Below the pieces are notes generated by a model. The model worked only from the letters and a program-made list of their open reading frames with translations. It searched no databases and was not told the DNA's origin. A DNA stretch of 64,000 nt, taken from contig NZ_KB892024.1 in NCBI RefSeq assembly GCF_000373645.1, positions 149,060 to 213,059 on the forward strand, written 5' to 3'. Below are positions 8,090-15,039 of this stretch, piece after piece (positions within the stretch are counted from its first letter, which is position 1; each line of letters starts with the position of its first letter). The translations under genes were made by a program, and so were the position numbers. This DNA comes from Streptomyces sp. ATexAB-D23 (GTDB lineage Bacteria; Actinomycetota; Actinomycetes; Streptomycetales; Streptomycetaceae).

Positions 8090-8434
8090 TCAGGCGACGA
8101 AGGCCGGGGCCCCGTTGTCGGTGACCATCGGGCGGCCCGCGCCGTCCCAGGCGAGCATGCCGCCCTCGATGTTCACGGCGTCGATGCCCTGCTGCACGAG
8201 GTACTGGGTGACCTGGGCGGAGCGGCCGCCGACCCGGCACATCACGTGCACGCGTCGGCCGTCCTCCACCGCCTCGGTCACCTCACCGAAGCGGCCCACG
8301 AAGTCGCTCATCGGAATGTGCAGGGCGCCGTCGACGTGTCCGGCCGCCCACTCGTCGTTCTCCCGGACGTCCAGCACCAGGCCGTCCGCCGGTACGGCAG
8401 CGACATCGACCGTGGGAAGCGGGCCGAAATTCAT
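8090..8434 (-). CDS. Rhodanese-like single-domain protein
   Basis: A 114-aa single rhodanese domain. The N-terminus has LVLDVRENDEWAAGHVDGA, the standard CH2A-type motif. The active-site loop is HVMCRVGGRS with the catalytic cysteine at about residue 66. The C-terminus has INIEGG-like VNIEGGMLAWDGAG. It could carry sulfane sulfur or act as a sulfurtransferase in the cytoplasm, as no signal peptide is visible. It stands alone, convergent with the acyl-CoA dehydrogenase and about 45 nt upstream of the J-domain gene on the same strand order. Confidence 0.9.
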   Translation of the reverse strand: MNFGPLPTVDVAAVPADGLVLDVRENDEWAAGHVDGALHIPMSDFVGRFGEVTEAVEDGRRVHVMCRVGGRSAQVTQYLVQQGIDAVNIEGGMLAWDGAGRPMVTDNGAPAFVA

Positions 8435-8480
8435 GGGTCATGCCTTCTCTCGTCGATGCGCTCCGAAGTCACCGAAAACG

Positions 8481-9437
8481 CTACTGCACCAGAGCCGCGA
8501 GTTCCGCCTCGCGCTGCGAAACCTCGCCAAGCAGCTGTTCGGCGATCTCCTCCAGCAGGTGGTCCGGGTCGTCCGGGGCCATCCGCAGCATGGCGCCGAT
8601 CGCGCTCTCCTCCAACTGCTGAGCCAGCTCCGTCAGCAGTTCCTTGCGCTGCGTCAGCCAGTTCAGCCGGGCGTAGAGCTCCTCGGCCTCGCTCAGCTCC
8701 GTCTGCGGGGCGACCGGCCCGGCCGCCCACTCCTGGGCCAGCTCCTTCAGCAGAGCCTCGTCACCGCGCCCGTAGGCGGCGTTGACCCGCGCGATGAACT
8801 CGTCCCGCCTGGCCCGCTCCGTCTCGTCCTGGGCCAGGTCCGGGTGGGCCTTGCGGGCCAGCTCGCGGTACAGCTTGCGCACCTCCTCGGTGGGCCGGAC
8901 CCGCTTGGGGGGCCGCACCGGCTGTTCGGTCAGCATCGCCGACGCCTCGGGGGACAGTCCGTCGGAGTCCATCCAGTCGTGGAACAGCTCGTCCACGCCG
9001 GGCATGGGCATCACGATCGACCGCGCCTCCTCCGCCTTGCGCAGGTCCTCCGGGTCGCCCGTCCTGGCCGCACGTGCCTCGGCGATCTGCGCATCGAGCT
9101 CGTCGAGCCGCGCGTACATCGGGCCGAGCCGCTGGTGGTGCAGCCGGGAGAAGTTCTCCACCTCGACCCGGAACGTCTCCACCGCGATCTCGAACTCGAT
9201 CAGCGCCTGCTCGGCCACCCGGACAGCGTGCGCGAGCCGCGCCTCGGGTCGCGCCTGACCGGCCTCCGGCCCCGCAGCCGCGCCCCCGGCGCCCTCGCCG
9301 GAAGCACCCGGAACACCGGGGCTGTCCGGAGTACCCGCAGCATCCGGCGCGCCCGGGGCGTCCCCTTCCGCACGTGCGTCGGCCTGCGGTTCATCGTCGT
9401 TCCGGGTGGTCGGCACCCCGGCGGCTTCGTGGGTCAC
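8481..9437 (-). CDS. J-domain-containing coiled-coil protein
   Basis: About 318 aa. After a low-complexity Ala/Gly/Pro N-terminus comes a long charged helical segment (about residues 68-140), then a J-domain-like segment EEVRKLYRELARKAHPDLAQ with the HPD tripeptide near residue 198. The HPD motif is the hallmark of proteins that stimulate DnaK ATPase. The rest is predicted helical and ends in acidic/Leu-rich coils. Start is uncertain: GTG 9437 follows a weak GGAC and a TACGCT -10-like element lies just upstream of it; GTG 9476 and ATG 9467 are alternatives. The J-domain is central rather than N-terminal. The client is unknown. Confidence 0.75.
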   Translation of the reverse strand: MTHEAAGVPTTRNDDEPQADARAEGDAPGAPDAAGTPDSPGVPGASGEGAGGAAAGPEAGQARPEARLAHAVRVAEQALIEFEIAVETFRVEVENFSRLHHQRLGPMYARLDELDAQIAEARAARTGDPEDLRKAEEARSIVMPMPGVDELFHDWMDSDGLSPEASAMLTEQPVRPPKRVRPTEEVRKLYRELARKAHPDLAQDETERARRDEFIARVNAAYGRGDEALLKELAQEWAAGPVAPQTELSEAEELYARLNWLTQRKELLTELAQQLEESAIGAMLRMAPDDPDHLLEEIAEQLLGEVSQREAELAALVQ

Positions 9438-9495
9438 CCGTCCAGCGTATGGCCCCGGCCCGCCCATCGGAGACACACGGTGGGCGCGGCAGGCG

Positions 9496-11031
9496 TCACA
9501 CCCCCAGCTCAGCGGCTATTCGCCCGGCCCCGATCGCCTGCACCAGCTCCGCGTGATCCGCCTCGGTACGGTCCGCGTACGCCACCGCGAACGCCGCCAC
9601 CGCCTCGTCCAGCTCCTCGTTCTTGCCGCAGTAACCGGCGACCAGCCTCGGGTCCGCGGTATGCGCATGGGCACGCGCCAGCAGCGCACCGGTCATCCGG
9701 CCGTAGTCGTCGACCTGGTCGGCGGCCAGCGCGGCCGGGTCGACGCTGCCCTTGCGGTTCCTGAACTGCCGCACCTGGAACGGCCTCCCCTCCACGGTCG
9801 TCCAGCCCAGCAGATGGTCGCTGACGACCTGCATCCGCTTCTGCCCGAGCACCACGCGCCGGCCCTCGTGCGCGACCTCCGGCACCTCGAACCCCGCGGC
9901 GGCCAGATGCGGCACCAGGACCGAGGGCCGGGCCTCCTTCACCTGGAGCACCAGCGGCTCTCCCCGGTGGTCCAGCAGCAGCACCACGTACGAACGGGTG
10001 CCCACGCTGCCCGTGCCGACCACCCGGAACGCCACATCGTGGATCGCGTACCGGGCGAGCAGCGGCGCCCTGTCCTCCGGGACGGTCCCCAGGTAGTCGC
10101 CGAGCCCGGCCGCCACGGCCGCGGCCTCGGCATCCGGCACCCGGCGCAGCACCGGCGGCGCGTCCACGAAGCGGCGGCCGCCGTCCTCGCACTCCTCCGT
10201 GGACTTGGCCGCGAAGCGTGCGCTGGTGTTGTTGCGGGCCTTCGCGGAGACCCGCTCCAGGGTGCCGGCCAGGTCCCGTGCGTCGGCGTGGGAGACGAGC
10301 TTCTCGTCGGCGATGGCGTTCCACGCGTCGAGCGTGGGCATCCTGGCCAGCAGCCGCATCGTCCGCCGGTAGGCGCCCACCGTGTCGTGGGCGGCCCTGC
10401 GGCAGGTGTCCTCGTCGGCACCGGTCTCGCGGCCCGCGAGCACCAGCGAGGTGGCGAGGCGCTTGAGGTCCCACTCCCACGGCCCCGGCACGGTCTCGTC
10501 GAAGTCGTTCAGGTCGATGACGAGGCTGCCCCGCGCGTCGCCGTACAGCCCGAAGTTGGCCGCGTGCGCGTCGCCGCAGAGTTGGGCGGTGACCCCGGTG
10601 GCGGGGGTGCCCACCAGGTCATGGGCCATCAGCCCGGCCGAACCGCGCAGGAAGGCGAAGGGGGTGGCGGCCATCCGGCCCACCCGTATCGGCGTGAGTC
10701 CGGGGACACGGCCCCGGTTGGACTCCTCGACCGCGCGCGCCGCGTCGGGCCGCCCGGCAGGAATCGCCGACGTCGCGTGGGAGGACCTGGGAACTCGCGC
10801 CCGCAGCGCCTTGCCCTTCTCCTTCGACGCCCCCACGACCTTCGCGAGAAGCGCACCGCCACGTGGGTCCGCGCCCGCCTCCGCGTCCACACCGGCACCC
10901 GCGCGACGCGCGAAGCCCGGCACGGCCGGAATGCGCGGTCCGCCCCCGCCGGCGCGGAGCGGGCCGGCGGCTTCCGCCCCACTGGAACCGACCCGTTCCA
11001 CCGGCGGCGAAGTGACTTCGAATCCGTTCAT
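9496..11031 (-). CDS. DUF2252 family protein (kinase-like fold suspected)
   Basis: A 511-aa protein recognised as DUF2252. The best conserved block is CGDAHAANFGLYGD (about residues 152-165) followed by VIDLNDFDET (171-180), which resembles the GDxHxxN...D-F-D catalytic layout of aminoglycoside phosphotransferase-like kinases. The C-terminus has DYGRMTGALLARAHAHT and an actinobacterial YADRTEADHAEL end. I chose ATG 11031 because a GGGGGAGG ribosome site precedes it. The 100-nt upstream region carries two DnaA-box-like 9-mers. No biochemical function is established for the family. Confidence 0.8.
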   Translation of the reverse strand: MNGFEVTSPPVERVGSSGAEAAGPLRAGGGGPRIPAVPGFARRAGAGVDAEAGADPRGGALLAKVVGASKEKGKALRARVPRSSHATSAIPAGRPDAARAVEESNRGRVPGLTPIRVGRMAATPFAFLRGSAGLMAHDLVGTPATGVTAQLCGDAHAANFGLYGDARGSLVIDLNDFDETVPGPWEWDLKRLATSLVLAGRETGADEDTCRRAAHDTVGAYRRTMRLLARMPTLDAWNAIADEKLVSHADARDLAGTLERVSAKARNNTSARFAAKSTEECEDGGRRFVDAPPVLRRVPDAEAAAVAAGLGDYLGTVPEDRAPLLARYAIHDVAFRVVGTGSVGTRSYVVLLLDHRGEPLVLQVKEARPSVLVPHLAAAGFEVPEVAHEGRRVVLGQKRMQVVSDHLLGWTTVEGRPFQVRQFRNRKGSVDPAALAADQVDDYGRMTGALLARAHAHTADPRLVAGYCGKNEELDEAVAAFAVAYADRTEADHAELVQAIGAGRIAAELGV

Positions 11032-11127
11032 GACGTGCTGCCTCCCCCGCCCGGCGCAGTCGCCGGACCCCCGCCCAACATCAACTGCCGACGACGGTAC
11101 CGCCGTACACCAATCGGCGTCCGCCCC

Positions 11128-11149
11128 TGTGGACAAAGGCTGTGGATAA
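11128..11149. promoter_or_regulatory. Pair of DnaA-box-like sites upstream of the DUF2252 gene
   Basis: TGTGGACAA (11128-11136, the complement of the consensus TTGTCCACA) and TGTGGATAA (11141-11149, complement of TTATCCACA) lie 4 nt apart in the same orientation. They sit between the DUF2252 gene and the convergent end of the membrane protein gene, about 36 kb from oriC. Confidence 0.5.
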
Positions 11150-11183
11150 CGTCTACCCGACCGTCCCCCCGCTGGTCAGAGGC

Positions 11184-12302
11184 TCAGACGCCCACCGCTT
11201 CCTCCATCTCCTCTTCCTTCTCCGCTTCGGCCGCCACCGCCTCCTCGACAGCCGCCGGCTCCCGCGCCGTCGAGTGCTTCCCAGTCGGCGCGGACCGGGC
11301 CGTCCGTGCGTCCGCCGCCCGGCGCTTCCGCTCGGCCAGGCCCGCGAGGCCCGTCATCACCAGCCCCGCGACGAACCAGAGGGCCAGCACCAGCACCTTC
11401 CCGCCCAGCGCGTGGCCGCCGAAGTACACGTGGCTGCGGACGCCTTCGACGAAGCCGGCCCCGTTCCAGAAGGAGTGCAGCGCGCCGAAGAATCCGGGCT
11501 CCAGCTCGGGGCGGAAGATGCCGCCGGAACTGGTGAAGTTGAGCATGACGAACAACACCATCACCCCGAGCGTGGTCCACCGCTTCAGGAAGGTGTGCAG
11601 CCCCACTCCGATCAGCAGGATGCCCGCCGAATAGAGCCACGCCATGGCCCACAGGCCCGCGAGCCCCTGGTCGACCAGGCCGAACAGCGGCCCGGCGAAC
11701 ACCGCCCCGATGACGCTCACCACCAGCGAGGCCCCCAGCGCCAGCGCCGCCCGTACCCGCAGCCGCAGGACCGCCCCGGCTCCGCCGATCACGGCCACGG
11801 AGGCGTACGAGCCGATGCTCACGGCGACCAGCAGGAAGAAGATCCCCTGGCCGGTCGGGTCCCCGTCGGCCGTGGGAGCGATGTCCGTCACCTTCAGCGG
11901 GGAGCCCTGCTCGGCGGCCACCTGCGTGAAGACCTTCTCGACCACCGTCGCGCTGGTGTCGGAGGAGGCGGTGGCGACGAGCAGTTCGGGGTTCTCGCCC
12001 GGCAGGTAGGCGCCGTAGCTGGCCTGCGTCCGCAGATGGCCGGCCGCTGTCGCCCGGTCAGCGACGGTACGCACGTTCAGGGCCCCGTCCCCCTTGTCCT
12101 GCAACGTCTGCGCGAGCACCTGGGCGCTTGGGCCCGAGCCGACCACGTCCACCCGCAGCTCGTGCGGCTGCGGGGTGTGGAAGGCGCCGAGGTAGGCCAG
12201 TCCCATGCCGACGCACATCAGCAGCGGTGTGACGAGGTGGCTCAGTACGTGACGCAGCGCCCCCGCCGGGGAGCCGGCGGCGGCGCTCGGGCCTGCGGAC
12301 AT
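11184..12302 (-). CDS. ABC-2-permease-like / Pip-like membrane protein
   Basis: A 372-aa membrane protein. One N-terminal helix (about residues 24-42, LVTPLLMCVGMGLAYLGAF) is followed by an exported domain of about 110 residues. Five or six helices then end in a charged Ala/Glu cytoplasmic tail. This topology is that of YhgE/Pip or ABC-2 type permease-like proteins, which often export compounds. It is divergent from a MarR-family gene across 88 nt that contain three GTTGTA/TACAAC half-sites, so it is probably the target of that regulator. No ATPase gene is adjacent. Substrate unknown. Confidence 0.75.
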   Translation of the reverse strand: MSAGPSAAAGSPAGALRHVLSHLVTPLLMCVGMGLAYLGAFHTPQPHELRVDVVGSGPSAQVLAQTLQDKGDGALNVRTVADRATAAGHLRTQASYGAYLPGENPELLVATASSDTSATVVEKVFTQVAAEQGSPLKVTDIAPTADGDPTGQGIFFLLVAVSIGSYASVAVIGGAGAVLRLRVRAALALGASLVVSVIGAVFAGPLFGLVDQGLAGLWAMAWLYSAGILLIGVGLHTFLKRWTTLGVMVLFVMLNFTSSGGIFRPELEPGFFGALHSFWNGAGFVEGVRSHVYFGGHALGGKVLVLALWFVAGLVMTGLAGLAERKRRAADARTARSAPTGKHSTAREPAAVEEAVAAEAEKEEEMEEAVGV

Positions 12303-12336
12303 GGGTACTCCAAACGATCAATAGATGGTTGGCTTT

Positions 12337-12366
12337 TACAACTCCAATTCCGTTGTACTATACAAC
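12337..12366. promoter_or_regulatory. MarR operator region with three GTTGTA half-sites
   Basis: TACAAC (12337-12342), GTTGTA (12352-12357) and TACAAC (12361-12366) lie in the divergent promoter. The last two form the perfect palindrome GTTGTACTATACAAC. The TACAAC/GTTGTA arms resemble operators of MarR-family proteins, fitting autoregulation plus control of the divergent membrane protein. Confidence 0.65.
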
Positions 12367-12390
12367 TGAACTTTCGAGGAAGGCGAGCCC

Positions 12391-12840
12391 GTGCCAGGCA
12401 CCCCCGAAGAACGCGAGGAATCGCTGGATGTCATCCAGCGCGAACTGACCGCCTTCGCACGCCGTGCGCGAGCAGCGGCGGCCCGGCTCCACCCGGAGCT
12501 ACCCCTGGTCTCCTACACGCTGCTGGCGCACATCGACGACCAGCAAGGCTGCCGCGCGACCGACCTGGCGGCGCACTACATGCTCGACAAGTCCACGGTC
12601 AGCCGGCAGATCGGCACCCTGGAAAAGCTCGGCCTGGTCGAGCGCCACCCGGATCCGGACGATCACCGCATCCAGGTCCTCCACCCCACCGGGGCCGGAA
12701 CGCAGGCCCTCGCCGCCACCCAGGCCAGCCGCCGCGCCGCCTATCAGGAACGCCTCGCGGACTGGACGGCCGACGACCTCACCCGCTTCGCCGCCTACCT
12801 CCTGCGCTACAACTCGACGGGCGACGCCCCGCAGACGTAG
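12391..12840 (+). CDS. MarR-family transcriptional regulator
   Basis: A 149-aa winged-helix regulator. The HTH and wing are in the middle: CRATDLAAHYMLDKSTVSRQ (about residues 54-73), then LEKLGLVERHPDPDDHRIQV with the wing DPDDHR. N- and C-terminal helices would form the dimer interface. The start is GTG 12391, preceded by GAGGAAGG. It is divergent from the membrane protein gene, and the shared intergenic operator suggests that it represses both. The inducing ligand is unknown. The last codons belong to a repeat array that continues beyond the stop. Confidence 0.9.
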   Translation: MPGTPEEREESLDVIQRELTAFARRARAAAARLHPELPLVSYTLLAHIDDQQGCRATDLAAHYMLDKSTVSRQIGTLEKLGLVERHPDPDDHRIQVLHPTGAGTQALAATQASRRAAYQERLADWTADDLTRFAAYLLRYNSTGDAPQT

Positions 12841-12908
12841 GACGACGCCCGGCAGACGCAAGGCGGGCGCCCGGCAGACGTAGGCGGCGCCCCTACAGAC
12901 GTAAATCG
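12822..12908. repeat. Four imperfect copies of a GCCCGGCAGACGTAGG-like unit
   Basis: About 20-22-bp units with a shared GCAGACGTAG or ACAGACGTAA core occur around 12821-12840, 12841-12862, 12863-12883 and 12884-12908. The first copy encodes the marR C-terminus and stop codon; the others follow it without encoding anything evident. The array ends next to a parS-like site. Confidence 0.6.
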
Positions 12909-12910
12909 GG

Positions 12911-12926
12911 CGTTTCACGTGAAACC
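12911..12926. promoter_or_regulatory. parS-like ParB-binding site 1
   Basis: CGTTTCACGTGAAACC contains the perfect 14-bp core GTTTCACGTGAAAC (12912-12925). The flanking bases C and C differ from the optimal T and A. It is intergenic between marR and tRNA-Leu, about 34 kb left of oriC and 40 kb from the parAB cluster. Confidence 0.88.
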
Positions 12927-13004
12927 AAGCGCCGTGGCGCCAGGCCGCCGCGACACCGGACTCACCGCACCCCCACGGCCCGCCAACGCCCCCGAGCCAA
13001 CTGA

Positions 13005-13038
13005 AGAAGCCCCCCAGGCCAAGGCCTGAGGGGCTTCC
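13005..13038 (-). terminator. Terminator of tRNA-Leu
   Basis: AAGCCCC...CAGGCC pairs with GGCCTG...GGGGCTT around an AA loop (one unpaired base in the stem). On the minus strand it follows the tRNA 3' end by 6 nt. It may also stop marR transcription from the other side. Confidence 0.75.
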
Positions 13039-13044
13039 TTCTTG

Positions 13045-13127
13045 TGCGCGAGGGGGGATTTGAACCCCCACGTCCCTAAGGACACTGGCACCTGAAGCCA
13101 GCGCGTCTGCCGTTCCGCCACTCGCGC
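13045..13127 (-). tRNA. tRNA-Leu (CAG)
   Basis: On the minus strand the gene folds with a 7-bp acceptor stem GCGCGAG/CTCGCGC. It has a long variable arm typical of class II tRNAs and the T-loop GGTTCAAATCC. The anticodon loop reads CTTCAGGT, giving anticodon CAG for CUG leucine, the most used leucine codon in Streptomyces. CCA is not encoded. Discriminator A is at 13045. Confidence 0.95.
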
Positions 13128-13487
13128 AAGAGTGGTGTTTCCAGACTCTCTCACTTGTTGGTGCGAGCGCCTGGCGACATCCGGAAGATTAGCACGCTGG
13201 ACAGGGTGGATTCACATCCGTTGTTTGGCCGCCCGTCCCCCGGGCACTCGCCGCACGCTCCGCGAACTCCCGGCGAACGTCCGAAAGGAATCTGGAACCC
13301 ACAGCGGTCGCCCCCCACTCCTCCAGAGCGGGCCCGAGGTGCGGGACACTATGAGGAGGCCACCTCTACGATCCGTGTGAGAGGGGACACTCATCCACAG
13401 TGCAGACAAGGGGAACCAGCCGATTTCCCGACGCGTGGATACGATCAGTAAGCAGTACAGGGACGATGACACCGGAGGAGGTGCCCC
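13128..13487. other. Intergenic region upstream of fhaA
   Basis: About 360 nt between tRNA-Leu and fhaA, divergent. It must hold the promoters of both. I see a strong GGAGGAGGTG ribosome site right before fhaA, but no convincing -35/-10 pair, operator or small gene. Confidence 0.5.
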
Positions 13488-14381
13488 ATGGGAGTGATGA
13501 AGCGTTTCGAGCAGCGTCTCGAAGGTCTGGTCAACGGCACTTTCGCCAAGGTCTTCAAGTCCGAGGTCCAGCCGGTCGAGATCGCGGGTGCCCTCCAGCG
13601 GGAGTGCGACAACAACGCCACCATCTGGAACCGTGAGCGCACCGTCGTCCCCAACGACTTCATCGTCGAGCTCAGCGCCCCCGACTACGAGCGCCTGAGC
13701 CCCTACTCCGGCCAGCTGGGCGACGAACTCTCCGGTCTCGTCCGGGACTACGCCAAGCAGCAGCGGTACACCTTCATGGGTCCCATCAAGGTGCACCTGG
13801 AGAAGGCCGACGACCTGGACACCGGTCTCTACCGGGTCCGCAGCCGCACCCTGGCGTCGAGTTCGTCACAGGGTCAGGGTCACGGCGGACCGTCTCCCCA
13901 GCAGGGCTACCCGAACACTCCGGGAGACGCCCAGCACGGCCGTCCCGCTCCCGGGCGCCCCGCCCCACAGGCTCCCGGCGGCTACGGCTACCCGCCGGTC
14001 TCCGCTCCGCCCATGCCCGCGGCCCCGCCGCCGGGCGCCGGGCGTCACCAGGGCTCCGACCGGCGCCCGCCGGCCACTCCCACCCCACCGCCGAGCGTGC
14101 AGGTGCGGCGTTGGATCGAGATCAACGGCACCCGCCATCAGATCTCGCGCCCGACGCTGGTGATGGGCCGCAGCACCGATGCCGACGTGCGGATCGACGA
14201 CCCCGGCGTCTCCCGCCGGCACTGTGAGATCAGGACCGGAACGCCCTCGACGATCCAGGATCTCGGGTCTACCAACGGCATCGTGGTAGACGGGCAGCAC
14301 ACCACCCGCGCTACGCTCCGCGACGGCTCGCGGATCGTCGTGGGCAGCACCACCATCGTTTACCGGCAAGCCGAAGGGTGA
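13488..14381 (+). CDS. fhaA: FhaA, DUF3662 and FHA domain protein
   Basis: A 297-aa phosphopeptide-binding scaffold. The N-terminal DUF3662 domain (about residues 1-120, starting MGVMKRFEQRLEGLVNGTFAK) is followed by a Gln/Pro/Gly-rich linker. The C-terminal FHA domain has RPTLVMGRSTDADVRIDDPG and SRRHCEIR (GRS...SRRH core) and DLGSTNGIVVDG. In mycobacteria FhaA binds the phosphorylated pseudokinase domain of MurJ; here a separate pseudokinase lies at 60.4-62.1 kb. It heads the operon fhaA-fhaB-pstP-rodA-pbpA, 10 nt before fhaB. The start has a strong ribosome site. Confidence 0.93.
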   Translation: MGVMKRFEQRLEGLVNGTFAKVFKSEVQPVEIAGALQRECDNNATIWNRERTVVPNDFIVELSAPDYERLSPYSGQLGDELSGLVRDYAKQQRYTFMGPIKVHLEKADDLDTGLYRVRSRTLASSSSQGQGHGGPSPQQGYPNTPGDAQHGRPAPGRPAPQAPGGYGYPPVSAPPMPAAPPPGAGRHQGSDRRPPATPTPPPSVQVRRWIEINGTRHQISRPTLVMGRSTDADVRIDDPGVSRRHCEIRTGTPSTIQDLGSTNGIVVDGQHTTRATLRDGSRIVVGSTTIVYRQAEG

Positions 14382-14391
14382 AGCGGGGGCA

Positions 14392-14910
14392 ATGTCAGAG
14401 CTGACCCTTACGGTCATGCGGCTAGGTTTCCTGGCTGTTCTGTGGCTGTTCGTGATTGTGGCCGTCCAGGTCATTCGAAGTGACCTGTTCGGAACGCGCG
14501 TCACGCAGCGCGGCTCACGCCGCACCGCGACCGACGCACGTCCGCCACAGGCGCGCCAGAACGCCGCGGCGGCGCCGCCACCGCAGCGCCAGCAGCCCGG
14601 CCGCCAGCGCCGGGGTGCACCGACCAAGCTGGTCGTGTCCGAGGGAACGCTCACCGGCACCACGGTGGCGCTCCAGGGGCAGACCATCACGCTGGGCCGG
14701 GCCCATGATTCAACGATCGTGCTGGACGACGACTACGCGTCCAGCAGGCATGCCAGGATCTACCCCGACCGTGACGGCCAGTGGATCGTCGAGGATCTCG
14801 GGTCCACCAACGGCACGTACCTGGACCGGACCCGCCTCACCACCCCAACGCCTGTTCCGCTGGGCGCGCCGATCCGAATCGGCAAGACCGTCATCGAGCT
14901 GCGGAAGTAG
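14392..14910 (+). CDS. fhaB: FhaB (FipA-like), membrane-anchored FHA protein
   Basis: A 172-aa protein with an N-terminal transmembrane helix (about residues 4-27, TLTVMRLGFLAVLWLFVIVA), a basic Ala/Gln/Arg linker and a C-terminal FHA domain. The domain shows ITLGRAHDSTIVLDDDYASS with SSRHARIY and DLGSTNGTYLD. It is predicted to recruit Thr-phosphorylated partners of PknB-type kinases to the membrane. It lies between fhaA and pstP in the conserved wall-growth cluster. A purine-rich repeat occurs in the 129-nt gap to pstP. Confidence 0.92.
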   Translation: MSELTLTVMRLGFLAVLWLFVIVAVQVIRSDLFGTRVTQRGSRRTATDARPPQARQNAAAAPPPQRQQPGRQRRGAPTKLVVSEGTLTGTTVALQGQTITLGRAHDSTIVLDDDYASSRHARIYPDRDGQWIVEDLGSTNGTYLDRTRLTTPTPVPLGAPIRIGKTVIELRK

Positions 14911-14928
14911 TACGACAATGAGCGAGCG

Positions 14929-14950
14929 GAGCGAGCGAGCCGCTGGGGTC
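14929..14950. repeat. GAGCGAGCGGAGCGAGCGAG low-complexity repeat
   Basis: The fhaB-pstP gap contains a run of GAGCGAGCGGAGCGAGCGAG type. A similar GGAGCGAGCGCAGCGCC precedes the kinase at 30516. Such runs recur before Streptomyces genes; function unknown. Confidence 0.4.
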
Positions 14951-15039
14951 CGGGCATCGGACCCGACCGGGCTCCCGACCGGAGGGTGGGCAGTGTGGCG
15001 CGAGACCGGCTGTACCCCGAACCGACGGGTGAGGTGCGC

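Noticed and set aside
6858..9764. A 968-codon frame across the acyl-CoA dehydrogenase, rhodanese and J-domain genes
   Set aside because: It crosses three real genes in wrong frame or strand, is Arg/Pro/Gly-rich, and has no ribosome site.
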